NCBI GenBank assembly: GCA_024637295.1
Contig: JAGXFL010000005.1
Span: 1 to 64,000, forward strand
Length of the DNA stretch: 64,000 bases
Reading direction: 5' to 3'
DNA from: Sulfuricurvum sp.
GTDB taxonomy: Bacteria; Campylobacterota; Campylobacteria; Campylobacterales; Sulfurimonadaceae
Numbering within the stretch: position 1 is the first letter of the stretch; every line of letters begins with the position of its first letter. Both the position numbers and the translations under genes were made by a program. The notes beneath the pieces are model-generated. The model ran no database searches, had not been told where the DNA came from, and saw nothing but the letters and a program-made list of their open reading frames with translations. Below, piece by piece: positions 47,680 to 55,232 of the stretch.

Positions 47680-48171
47680 TTATACGTTTCGTTTTCGTGT
47701 AACGCGAGAGAGTTCGACGATGTCGAGAATCCCCTCCATATCGAGCAGCGTGATAAAACGATCCTCAACCTTTGCCATCATCTGCATAAAATCTTTTCGG
47801 ATTTTGGAGCCGAATTCCGGTGCTTCCATCTTGTGTGATGGATCGATGTCGTAGACCTGATCGACCATGTCAACGATGATCCCCACTTCGGTCTCTTCAT
47901 CTGCAATGGTTGTTTCGATGGTGATGATGCAGCTTTTTTTGCTGATATCGCTAATTCCCAGTCCTAGACGTCCTGAGAGATCGAGGACGGGAATGACATT
48001 ACCGCGAATGTTGGTCACACCTGCAATGAAGCTTTGCATCATCGGCACACGGGTGATCTGTGTGTATTCGATGATCTCGCGGACATAGCCGACGTTGATT
48101 GCGAACATCTCATTTTTAAGGTAAAACGAGAGGAACTGATGCCCCTCGTTCTTATGCGTTATCTCAGCCAT
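47680..48171 (-). CDS. cheW: Chemotaxis coupling protein CheW
   Basis: 163 residues, one CheW domain: FLSFYLKNEMFAINVGYVREII, PMMQSFIAGVTNIRGNVIPVLDLSGRLG, and VGIIVDMVDQVYDI. It bridges receptors and CheA in the membrane array. It lies between the receptor gene (13-bp gap) and cheV (9-bp gap). Confidence 0.97.
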   Translation of the reverse strand: MAEITHKNEGHQFLSFYLKNEMFAINVGYVREIIEYTQITRVPMMQSFIAGVTNIRGNVIPVLDLSGRLGLGISDISKKSCIITIETTIADEETEVGIIVDMVDQVYDIDPSHKMEAPEFGSKIRKDFMQMMAKVEDRFITLLDMEGILDIVELSRVTRKRNV

Positions 48172-48184
48172 GGGTGCCCCGTTT

Positions 48185-50482
48185 TCAGAATGTTTTGAAA
48201 TCTTTCTTATCTACCGCATGGGCTTCGTGCGCTACTTTTGTCTCAGGAGCTTTTTTAGCTGGAGCGATTACTTTTGATGAAGATTTGCCATTGCTATCAT
48301 CGACGACGAAGAACGACATCATCGCTCTTAGTCCCTCTGCCTGAGCCGTCATCTCTTCACTAGCGCTTGCGAGTTCTTCGCTTCCTGCCGCATTTTGCTG
48401 TGTTACGCTGTCCAACATTGCCATTGAGCCGTTGATTTGCTCAATCCCTGCGTTTTGTTCTGCTGATGCCGCTGCGATCTCTTGAACGAGTTCCGCGGTT
48501 TTACGGATATTTGGGATGATCTCTTTGATCAACTCTCCCGCTTTTTCAGAGACCTTGACGCTATCGCCCGTGATTTTACCGATCTCTTGTGCCGCTACTT
48601 GTGAACGTTCTGCCAATTTACGTACTTCGACCGCAACAACCGCGAATCCTTTACCGTGTTCACCTGCACGTGCCGCTTCGATCGCCGCATTGAGGGCTAG
48701 GAGGTTGGTTTGATACGCGATGTCTTCGATAATGCTGATTTTTCCTGCGATCTCTTTCATCGCATCGACAGTTTGATCGACCGCACTTCCGCCGTCTTCC
48801 GCCATTTTAGAAGCGTTAGACGCCATCTCGTCGGTACGTTTTGCGTTCTCTGCGTTTAGGTTGATACTGCCTGTCATCTCTTCGATGGCTGCTGCTGTCT
48901 CTTCGAGGTTGCTTGCTTGTTCTGTCGCACCGTTGCTGAGGCTTTGTGCTGTACCGCTTACTTGTTCACTAGCTGAAGTGATTTGGAGCGCTGCGTTTTG
49001 CGCTTCGATGATAATATCTTGGAGTTTTGACCCCATATCGTTGGTTGCAGTTTTGATCGCTACAAGATCGCCTTTGAAATCGCTGCGGATACGAGCACGT
49101 AGATCACCCTCTGCCATTTTGCCGAGTACTTCACCTGTTTCACCGACTGCACCTTGTACTGCAGATGCCATATCATTGACGGCACGTTTAAACACATCGT
49201 AATCATTTTTATATGCTGTCGTGATGCGAGTAGAGTAATCACCCTCAGAAATTTTAACCAATGCACTGACACCGTCGGTAACCACTGCCGCATAGATGAT
49301 ATCGAGCATATTGTTGACACCGCCGACAACCTCTTGGTATCCACCTTTAAACTGTGAATCGTCCGCACGGAAGGTCAATTTACCCTCAGTTGCATTGTTA
49401 ATAAGGGTTTGTGTTTCGTTACCCATGTTGTTAAGTGCCGACATAACGTCATTGACCGCTTGTTTGAACACATCGTAATCGTTTTTGTATGCCGTCGTAA
49501 TCGGCTGTTTAAAGTTACCCTCAGCAAGACGTACCAATGCACCAACACCGTCATCAACAACCGCCGCATTAATAACCGCTAGCATTTCATTGACACCGCC
49601 GAGGATCGCTTTCCAATCCCCACTAAACTGATCCGCGTTCGCTTTTGCGCTGAGTTTTCCGTCTTTTGCCGAATCGACAAGCATTGTGAGCTGTGACTGC
49701 ATTCCACGAATCGTCTCAATCATCCCTGCCATCGCTGCCTTGAGCTGACCTGTCTCTTCTGTCGTATCTGCCGTGATTTTGATATTCAAATCTCCTGCGG
49801 CAATTTTATTGGCAGCATCAAGGGCTTCGCTCAACGGTGCAGTAATGCTACGGGTGACAAATATACCGATTCCAATCCCCAAAATAGCGGCGATAATAGA
49901 TAATACAATCATCAAATTACGTGCGTTGTTGTAGTCTTGTTCAGCTTTTTTTGCAGCATCGACTACCAGCTGTTTTTGATAATCATTCAGTGAATCGAGC
50001 GCATTGTAATATGTTTTCTGAACATCACGCACTTCGGTAGACAGTACGCGATAGGCTTCATCATTTTTGTTTACTGTCGCAAGTTCAATCACCTTTTTAG
50101 CTGCCGGAGAGAAAACGGCACGTGCATCTACCACTGCTTGGAGTAACTCTTTTCCTTTCTCGCTTTGTATTTCATTCCCAAGCTTATCTAAGCCCTCAGT
50201 GATTTTTTTATTACGTTCAGCGACCTCATTGTTAATTTTTTGTGATTCTGCTATGTCGGTTGTAAGTATAATATTACGCATAGCAGCTCTGTTGTCATTG
50301 GCAATGCTTTTTATTTCGTTCACCATTGCTACTTTAGGGAACTGTTCTTGTGCAACGTTGTCCATTGCATCGTTCATATCACCAAGCCGCATAATCGCTA
50401 TGATCGCTATGATGGATAGTAGTATCAGTAATGTTCCAAATCCAAGCCCGAGCTTGGCACCTATTTTCATGTTTTTAAACAT
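48185..50482 (-). CDS. Membrane chemoreceptor with repeated HAMP-like units and C-terminal tether
   Basis: 765 residues. A membrane segment (~10-32), a four-helix-bundle periplasmic sensor with [18 protein letters not shown], a second membrane segment (~190-212), then a HAMP domain and at least three further HAMP-like units, two of them copies with a 92-residue period. The signalling tip is [41 protein letters not shown], given here only by its ends: DIAYQTNLL and [10 protein letters not shown] flexible ~35-residue tail ends in DFKTF, which fits the aromatic-xx-aromatic rule of CheR/CheB tether pentapeptides. GGAGG precedes the ATG. Confidence 0.93.
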   Translation of the reverse strand: MFKNMKIGAKLGLGFGTLLILLSIIAIIAIMRLGDMNDAMDNVAQEQFPKVAMVNEIKSIANDNRAAMRNIILTTDIAESQKINNEVAERNKKITEGLDKLGNEIQSEKGKELLQAVVDARAVFSPAAKKVIELATVNKNDEAYRVLSTEVRDVQKTYYNALDSLNDYQKQLVVDAAKKAEQDYNNARNLMIVLSIIAAILGIGIGIFVTRSITAPLSEALDAANKIAAGDLNIKITADTTEETGQLKAAMAGMIETIRGMQSQLTMLVDSAKDGKLSAKANADQFSGDWKAILGGVNEMLAVINAAVVDDGVGALVRLAEGNFKQPITTAYKNDYDVFKQAVNDVMSALNNMGNETQTLINNATEGKLTFRADDSQFKGGYQEVVGGVNNMLDIIYAAVVTDGVSALVKISEGDYSTRITTAYKNDYDVFKRAVNDMASAVQGAVGETGEVLGKMAEGDLRARIRSDFKGDLVAIKTATNDMGSKLQDIIIEAQNAALQITSASEQVSGTAQSLSNGATEQASNLEETAAAIEEMTGSINLNAENAKRTDEMASNASKMAEDGGSAVDQTVDAMKEIAGKISIIEDIAYQTNLLALNAAIEAARAGEHGKGFAVVAVEVRKLAERSQVAAQEIGKITGDSVKVSEKAGELIKEIIPNIRKTAELVQEIAAASAEQNAGIEQINGSMAMLDSVTQQNAAGSEELASASEEMTAQAEGLRAMMSFFVVDDSNGKSSSKVIAPAKKAPETKVAHEAHAVDKKDFKTF
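49191..49606. repeat. Internal ~276-bp duplication in receptor gene
   Basis: The stretches from 49191 and 49467 are similar: both begin AACACATCGTAATC and encode [10 protein letters not shown](Q/R)AVND followed by an EG(K/D) and a VGALV/VSALV unit. The 276-bp offset equals 92 residues. This is a duplication of a HAMP-like pair, seen also at the protein level. Confidence 0.75.
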
Positions 50483-50519
50483 CTGTTTTTCCTCCGTGTT
50501 TCTATTAATTTGAACGCCA

Positions 50520-50582
50520 AAGGGGCAAAGCCCCTTCAGCTACGCTAGCCGCTATGGCACTAAAGCTAGCCGCGTGCGCGGC
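50520..50582. other. GC-rich stem-loops between cheA and receptor gene
   Basis: Three elements fill the 116-bp gap. One is a perfect 7-bp hairpin AAGGGGC-AAA-GCCCCTT (50520-50536). The second is a direct repeat GCTAGCCGC (50544-50552 and 50565-50573). The third is a palindrome GCCGCG-TG-CGCGGC (50569-50582). No T-run follows on the minus strand. They could act as an RNA-stability or attenuation signal, or be a REP-like element. Confidence 0.65.
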
Positions 50583-50598
50583 AGAATCCTTTCTACTT

Positions 50599-52608
50599 TT
50601 ACGCACTCTTCATTTCATCCGAGCCCCCCTTGAAGCTTAGGATGTAACTCACCAGCATCGGAACATCGAGGATGAGGGCGACTTTGCCGCTGCCCAATAT
50701 CGTAGAGCCGCTGATACCGTGCAGATCCGCGAAGATTTTCCCCAGCGGTTTGATAACCGTCTGGAACTCCCCAAATAGTTCATCCACGATAAAGCCGTAA
50801 CGACGTCCTGCATAGTGGACGACGACGATGTTGGCACGTGCGTCAGCGGTTTTTTGCTCATCGAACAAATCTCCGACATTGAGAAGAGGGAGAATCGTAC
50901 CGCGCAAGTTGATGTAGTTGTTCCCGTGCATCTCCTCTTTCTCGCGATCAGAGAGTTCGATACACTCCACAACCATATCCAGAGGGATGACGTAGAACGT
51001 CTCACCCACTTTGACCAAAAAGCCGTCGATAATCGCCAATGTAAGAGGAAGTCGGATGATGAAACTCGTCCCCTCCCCTACGCGGCTTTTGATCTCGATG
51101 TTTCCGCGCAGCGCTTCGATGTTTCGTTTCACAACGTCCATCCCGACACCACGACCAGAGAGGTCGGTGACGGCAGGTGCTGTCGAGAATCCCGGTTCTA
51201 GAATGAGCTTGAAAATCTCTTGTTGAGAGAGATGCGCTCCCTCTTCGATGAGCCCTTTTTCGATCGCTTTGCGATAAAGCATCTCATCATCCAGACCCTT
51301 ACCATCATCAGTGATTTCGATGACCACCGTCCCTGCATCGTGGTAGGCGTTTAGGGTCAATGTCCCCTTGGCACTTTTAGATCCGCGATCCGAGGGCATT
51401 TCGATCCCGTGATCGATGGCGTTGCGGATGATGTGCACAAGCGGATCGGTGATTTTCTCCGTCACCGTTTTATCCAGCTCGGTTTCCGCACCCTTTATAA
51501 CGAGTTCAATATCTTTGCCCAGTTTTTTGGAGAGATCCATCACGATTCGTTTGAAACGGTTGAACGTCTCGCCGATTTGTACCATCCGTATTTGCATCGC
51601 GCTCTCGCGGATATCTTCAAGCATCCGTGAGACGATGGAGACAGATTCGATGAGTTCACCGTTTTTCATGTCGATGGATTGTTGGACGACGTTGGCATTG
51701 GCGATCACCATCTCACCGATCTGGTTGATGAGCTGATCGATTTTTTCGGCATCGACGCGGATGGTGTAGGCGTTTTGCGCCTGTACCTGTGTGTTGGCAC
51801 TTTGGGCGGAGATTTTCTTCGGCTCCTCTTTGTTCGCTGTTTGCGCTAGCGCCGCAGGTTTAACCTCGGCTACCGCTTCGCTCAAAAGTATCGTCGTATC
51901 GTCGCGGATGAACTCAAACACGTCGAGAATATCTTCGCGACTGAGTCCCGTCGTAAAAGAGATGTCAAACGTGACGTAACACGCTGTCGGCTCCAGTTCC
52001 TCCATGAGAGGAACCGCCGAGGTATCGACATGCGATTCAAACGCGGTGGAGTTTTTACGCAGATGCGCCAAAAAGCTCGCCGGTTCAAACCCCTGCTCCA
52101 TCACCTCTCGGGCAAAAGAGAGTTTCATCGTCCAGTTTTTATCCGCACATACCTCGATTGCCGCTTTGGAAGTTTCCCCACCGTGATGGTGCATCTCTTC
52201 ACCCAACGTCGTGCACAATGCCTCACCCAGACGTGCCGTCGTGTCGGTAAGCTCCGTTGTCGGCGCCTCCTCATTGTTCGTCGCGACGGCGAACTCGACG
52301 AGATTTTGCATGTGGTCTTTGCACTCCAACAGCAGTTCCCCCAGCTCATCGGTCATCTCGATTTTGCCGTTGCGCACCTGATCGAGGAGATTTTCGGCGA
52401 TGTGGGTAAACCCGACGACGAAGTCGAGTTTGTACATCCCTGCCGCCCCCTTGATCGTATGGGCAGCACGGAAGACAGCGTTGATCATCTCATCGTCCAT
52501 CCCGTTCTCACGGATGCTCATGAGTGATGTCTCCATCGCTTCGAGCAGTTCGAGAGACTCCTCACGGAACTCTTTGGCAATATCGCTAAAATTCATACCT
52601 GAGCTCAT
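50599..52608 (-). CDS. cheA: Chemotaxis histidine kinase CheA
   Basis: 669 residues. An HPt domain with phospho-His50 in FRAAHTIKGAAGMY. A middle domain of ~100 residues (NWTMKLSFAREVMEQGFEP, VFEFIRDD) is present where CheY/CheB binding occurs. Then the dimer helices, the ATPase domain (DPLVHIIRNAIDHGIE, EITDDGKGLD, GRGVGMDVVKRNIEAL), and a CheW-like C-terminus. No fused receiver, unlike many Campylobacterota CheA (CheAY) proteins, which makes this a likely second or accessory system. ATGA overlap with the STAS gene. Confidence 0.96.
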   Translation of the reverse strand: MSSGMNFSDIAKEFREESLELLEAMETSLMSIRENGMDDEMINAVFRAAHTIKGAAGMYKLDFVVGFTHIAENLLDQVRNGKIEMTDELGELLLECKDHMQNLVEFAVATNNEEAPTTELTDTTARLGEALCTTLGEEMHHHGGETSKAAIEVCADKNWTMKLSFAREVMEQGFEPASFLAHLRKNSTAFESHVDTSAVPLMEELEPTACYVTFDISFTTGLSREDILDVFEFIRDDTTILLSEAVAEVKPAALAQTANKEEPKKISAQSANTQVQAQNAYTIRVDAEKIDQLINQIGEMVIANANVVQQSIDMKNGELIESVSIVSRMLEDIRESAMQIRMVQIGETFNRFKRIVMDLSKKLGKDIELVIKGAETELDKTVTEKITDPLVHIIRNAIDHGIEMPSDRGSKSAKGTLTLNAYHDAGTVVIEITDDGKGLDDEMLYRKAIEKGLIEEGAHLSQQEIFKLILEPGFSTAPAVTDLSGRGVGMDVVKRNIEALRGNIEIKSRVGEGTSFIIRLPLTLAIIDGFLVKVGETFYVIPLDMVVECIELSDREKEEMHGNNYINLRGTILPLLNVGDLFDEQKTADARANIVVVHYAGRRYGFIVDELFGEFQTVIKPLGKIFADLHGISGSTILGSGKVALILDVPMLVSYILSFKGGSDEMKSA

Positions 52609-52904
52609 AATTCACCTTTGCATTGAGCATCCCATTCGTATCCGAAGAGAGCCATAAAATTTTCAACCGAACCGCCGACCCCATCCACACAGCACTCTTG
52701 GCCGGAGGCTTTGGTGCTTTTGGTGAGTGAAACGAAAAGCTGAAATCCTGCCGTATCCATTTTGTCCGTTACGGTGAAATCGATCACAACTTCTTTTGCC
52801 TCAGGAAGAAATCCTTTTAGCTCTTTGAGTGTCTCTTCAACCTGATAGATCGTGAGTTCACCCTCGGGGTAAAATCGTAAAGTTGAACCCTCCATGGTAA
52901 CCAT
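52605..52904 (-). CDS. STAS-domain protein
   Basis: The start at 52904 is favoured, with GGTGA five bases upstream; GTG at 52913, directly after the cheY stop, is also possible. ~99 residues, one STAS domain: LRFYPEGELTIYQVEETL, VVIDFTVTDKMDTAGFQLFVSL. The phospho-acceptor Ser of anti-sigma antagonists is replaced by Thr in MDTAGFQ. STAS genes recur beside cheA in polar and deltaproteobacterial systems; the partner is unknown. Overlaps cheA by 3 bp. Confidence 0.88.
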   Translation of the reverse strand: MVTMEGSTLRFYPEGELTIYQVEETLKELKGFLPEAKEVVIDFTVTDKMDTAGFQLFVSLTKSTKASGQECCVDGVGGSVENFMALFGYEWDAQCKGEL

Positions 52905-52913
52905 ATCTCTCAC

Positions 52914-53279
52914 CTACCCTAACAGTTTTGAGACAGCGCCCAGGAGTTTGACCTTGTCAAACGGTTTGACCATCCATGCCTTGACTCCTGCCGCCTTGCC
53001 CGCTTCCATCTCGCTTTGACCTGTGACGGTCGTGAGCATGATAATAGGGACAAATCGGTACGACGCCTCTTCTTTGATCAACCGAGCGAACGTCAATCCG
53101 TCCATTACGGGCATATTGACATCACAGATGATAAGATCTACCGGTGTAGCCTTCGCCCTATCCAATGCTACTTGGCCGTTCTCCGCCTCGATTACTTCGT
53201 ATCCGGTCTCTTTTAAGATCGAGCTCACCGTCATACGCATTACGGTAGAGTCATCGACAATTAGCAGTCTTTTTGACAT
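52914..53279 (-). CDS. cheY: Chemotaxis response regulator CheY
   Basis: 121 residues, one receiver: LLIVDDSTVMR, phospho-Asp in LIICDVNMPVMDG, Thr in MLTTVTGQ, and Lys in AWMVKPFDK. First gene of the chemotaxis operon. Upstream lies the repeat-array promoter at 53329-53394. CheY-P would bind the flagellar switch or act within the pathway's own adaptation. Confidence 0.95.
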   Translation of the reverse strand: MSKRLLIVDDSTVMRMTVSSILKETGYEVIEAENGQVALDRAKATPVDLIICDVNMPVMDGLTFARLIKEEASYRFVPIIMLTTVTGQSEMEAGKAAGVKAWMVKPFDKVKLLGAVSKLLG

Positions 53280-53328
53280 TATTTCCCCTTCTTGGTTTCT
53301 TTTTGACTATTAAAAAATTGCATATGGA

Positions 53329-53394
53329 ATAATACGACAGCGGTGGTCTTCAATCGGTCACGAGTAATAGTGTATATATGACCAAAATATGACT
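53329..53394 (-). promoter_or_regulatory. Promoter with 11-bp repeat array, site B (che operon)
   Basis: Read on the minus strand: AGTCA (53394-53390), N6, GGTCA (53383-53379), N18, TGACC (53360-53356), N6, AGACC (53349-53345), N10, and a -10 TATTAT (53334-53329). The tandem pair occupies the place of the -35. It is the most complete example with site D and stands 50-115 bp ahead of cheY. Confidence 0.75.
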
Positions 53395-53431
53395 TAACAG
53401 AGGTTTTATCTAGAGAGAATATGCTATTTGT

Positions 53432-54268
53432 TTAAATAATAGGCAATGATTGCATACGAGGATTGTAGTCATGCAAAAATTGCATCATATCGGGTGAGCG
53501 TTTTCTCATAAGTCTCATTTCACGGAAATAATCTTTCAGCGTCATCCCATATAAACGTTTAAAGTCATTTAGAAAATGGGACTGGTCATAATAGCCATTA
53601 TCCTGTACACTTGATAGGTCATACCTGCCATGCCCCATTGAATGAATCATTTTTTTTCGTCTCAGGGTGACAAGATAGGTTGACACATTGATACCGATGT
53701 ATTTTTTAAAATAGCGCAACAGAGTACTTTGAGAAATAGCGAACTTCTTTGCGATAAACTCACTGGCATTTGAGGGGAGATCGGTAAAATTTGCATCTAT
53801 GTAATGGATAATTTCTTGCGTGGTTTTATAAGGCTTGGATTCCCATTCTTTATCCATCATCGTTTCAACCCATTTGATCGAATGATCCCTATGCACATCT
53901 TCGGACAAGTCAATACTGATTTTAGATCCTGAGGTGATACTGTTGACCAAAGTGGAAATCGGAATATCCGTTAGCTTGAACATCCCGTATGGATTGAGTC
54001 GGATAACGGTTAGTTTTTTTGAGGTATTTTTAAAAGTGATTTTTATTTTGGGAGGATGGGTAAATTTGCCGCAGACAACATTACCATCAGTCATAAATAC
54101 TTCGCTGTTAAGCTCAAACGTTATGAGTGCGCATTCTTGATTAAGGATAATGTGCTCTTGAATCGTCGGGGTCCCTCTAAAATTGAAATCTTGTTCTATC
54201 ACATACATTTCTACTGGAATATAATATATTGAATCTATAAATGGGCTCTCATGTAATATTATGTTCAT
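53432..54268 (-). CDS. AraC-family transcription regulator
   Basis: 278 residues. The N-terminal ~160 residues form an effector-type domain (LHESPFIDSIYYIPVEMYVIEQDF). The C-terminal part has two HTH motifs: ASEFIAKKFAISQSTLLRYFKKYIG and the signature SSVQDNGYYDQSHFLNDFKRLYGMTLKDYF. AAGGAT precedes the ATG by eight bases. It lies between sites B and C, so it is an alternative candidate for the shared repeat array. Confidence 0.9.
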   Translation of the reverse strand: MNIILHESPFIDSIYYIPVEMYVIEQDFNFRGTPTIQEHIILNQECALITFELNSEVFMTDGNVVCGKFTHPPKIKITFKNTSKKLTVIRLNPYGMFKLTDIPISTLVNSITSGSKISIDLSEDVHRDHSIKWVETMMDKEWESKPYKTTQEIIHYIDANFTDLPSNASEFIAKKFAISQSTLLRYFKKYIGINVSTYLVTLRRKKMIHSMGHGRYDLSSVQDNGYYDQSHFLNDFKRLYGMTLKDYFREMRLMRKRSPDMMQFLHDYNPRMQSLPII

Positions 54269-54459
54269 TAAATCATCCTTTGTGAACAGGCATAATAAAA
54301 TATTAAAATGGTGTATGTCTTGTAAAATTCCGTCAATAAAAAAGTGTACTAAAATTTTATAATGGCTCTTTTTTTAAAACTGTTGATATATAATTAAACT
54401 TATTAACGTATGGTACATTTACCACAGGGCCAAAGTAATCTCATTGTGATACGATTATA

Positions 54460-54491
54460 TGACCGATATGTAACCACAATGATGCTAGAAT
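54460..54491 (+). promoter_or_regulatory. Promoter with 11-bp repeat pair, site C (response regulator)
   Basis: TGACC (54460-54464), N6, TAACC (54471-54475), N10, and a -10 TAGAAT (54486-54491) with an upstream TGC that makes it an extended -10. No clear mirror pair exists at the expected place 18 bp upstream. It lies 33 bp before the GTG of the response regulator. The implied autoregulation is inference. Confidence 0.7.
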
Positions 54492-54523
54492 GTACTGTTT
54501 TTATAATAATAGGAGTTATTATC

Positions 54524-55231
54524 GTGATACAGAATATGTTACTACTCAAAAATAAAAGTGTCCTATTCGCCGATGATGACATTATCACTCGAACTCAGAT
54601 GACTGAGATATTAGAGATTCTTTTTGACAAAGTTTATACGGCTCATGATGGTGATGAAGCCTTGATTATATATGAAGATGAATCACCCGACATTGTCCTC
54701 ACTGATATCAAAATGCCTAAAAGAGACGGTCTTTCTCTCATCAGGCAGATACGCCAACAAGATTACAAGACACCTATCATTTTGCTTACCAGTTTCGCCG
54801 AACAAGAGCTACTGTTAAACGCTGCCAATCTCTCGATAGATGGTTATCTGGTCAAGCCCGTTGAGCTCGAAAAATTGACCTATACGATCTGCAAAGCGAT
54901 CCAACGTACAAACAGGGAGATGGGTGTGGTCGTGCTGGCCAAACAACTCTATTACAATACTGCGACCAAAGAGCTCTATTTCAACGGTACCGTCGTCATG
55001 CTGGGGAATAAAGAACAGGAATTATTGGCTTTGCTCATCAACAACCGGCATAGAACGATCACCAAAGAGGAGATAAGCAGAGCTTTGTGGCCGCTTGACA
55101 CAATGTGCGAATCGGCAATCAAAAACATTATTTTACGATTACGGAAAAAAATGGAGATTGACATCATTATCTCCGTAAGGGGAATCGGCTATCGACTCGA
55201 TACCCGTGAAGTTCCAAGACCAAGTATATGA
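54524..55231 (+). CDS. OmpR/PhoB-type response regulator
   Basis: GTG at 54524 follows AGGAG by eight bases; an in-frame earlier ATG at 54410 is unlikely, since it would put the promoter inside the gene. 235 residues. The receiver has VLFADDD, phospho-Asp in IVLTDIKMPKRDG, Thr in ILLTSFAE, and Lys in YLVKPVE. A winged-helix DNA-binding domain follows: GNKEQELLALLINNRHRTITKEEISRALW, and SVRGIGYRLD. It ends 1 bp before the kinase start at 55233 and is presumably paired with it. It is the main candidate to bind sites A-D. Confidence 0.93.
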   Translation: MIQNMLLLKNKSVLFADDDIITRTQMTEILEILFDKVYTAHDGDEALIIYEDESPDIVLTDIKMPKRDGLSLIRQIRQQDYKTPIILLTSFAEQELLLNAANLSIDGYLVKPVELEKLTYTICKAIQRTNREMGVVVLAKQLYYNTATKELYFNGTVVMLGNKEQELLALLINNRHRTITKEEISRALWPLDTMCESAIKNIILRLRKKMEIDIIISVRGIGYRLDTREVPRPSI

Positions 55232-55232
55232 T

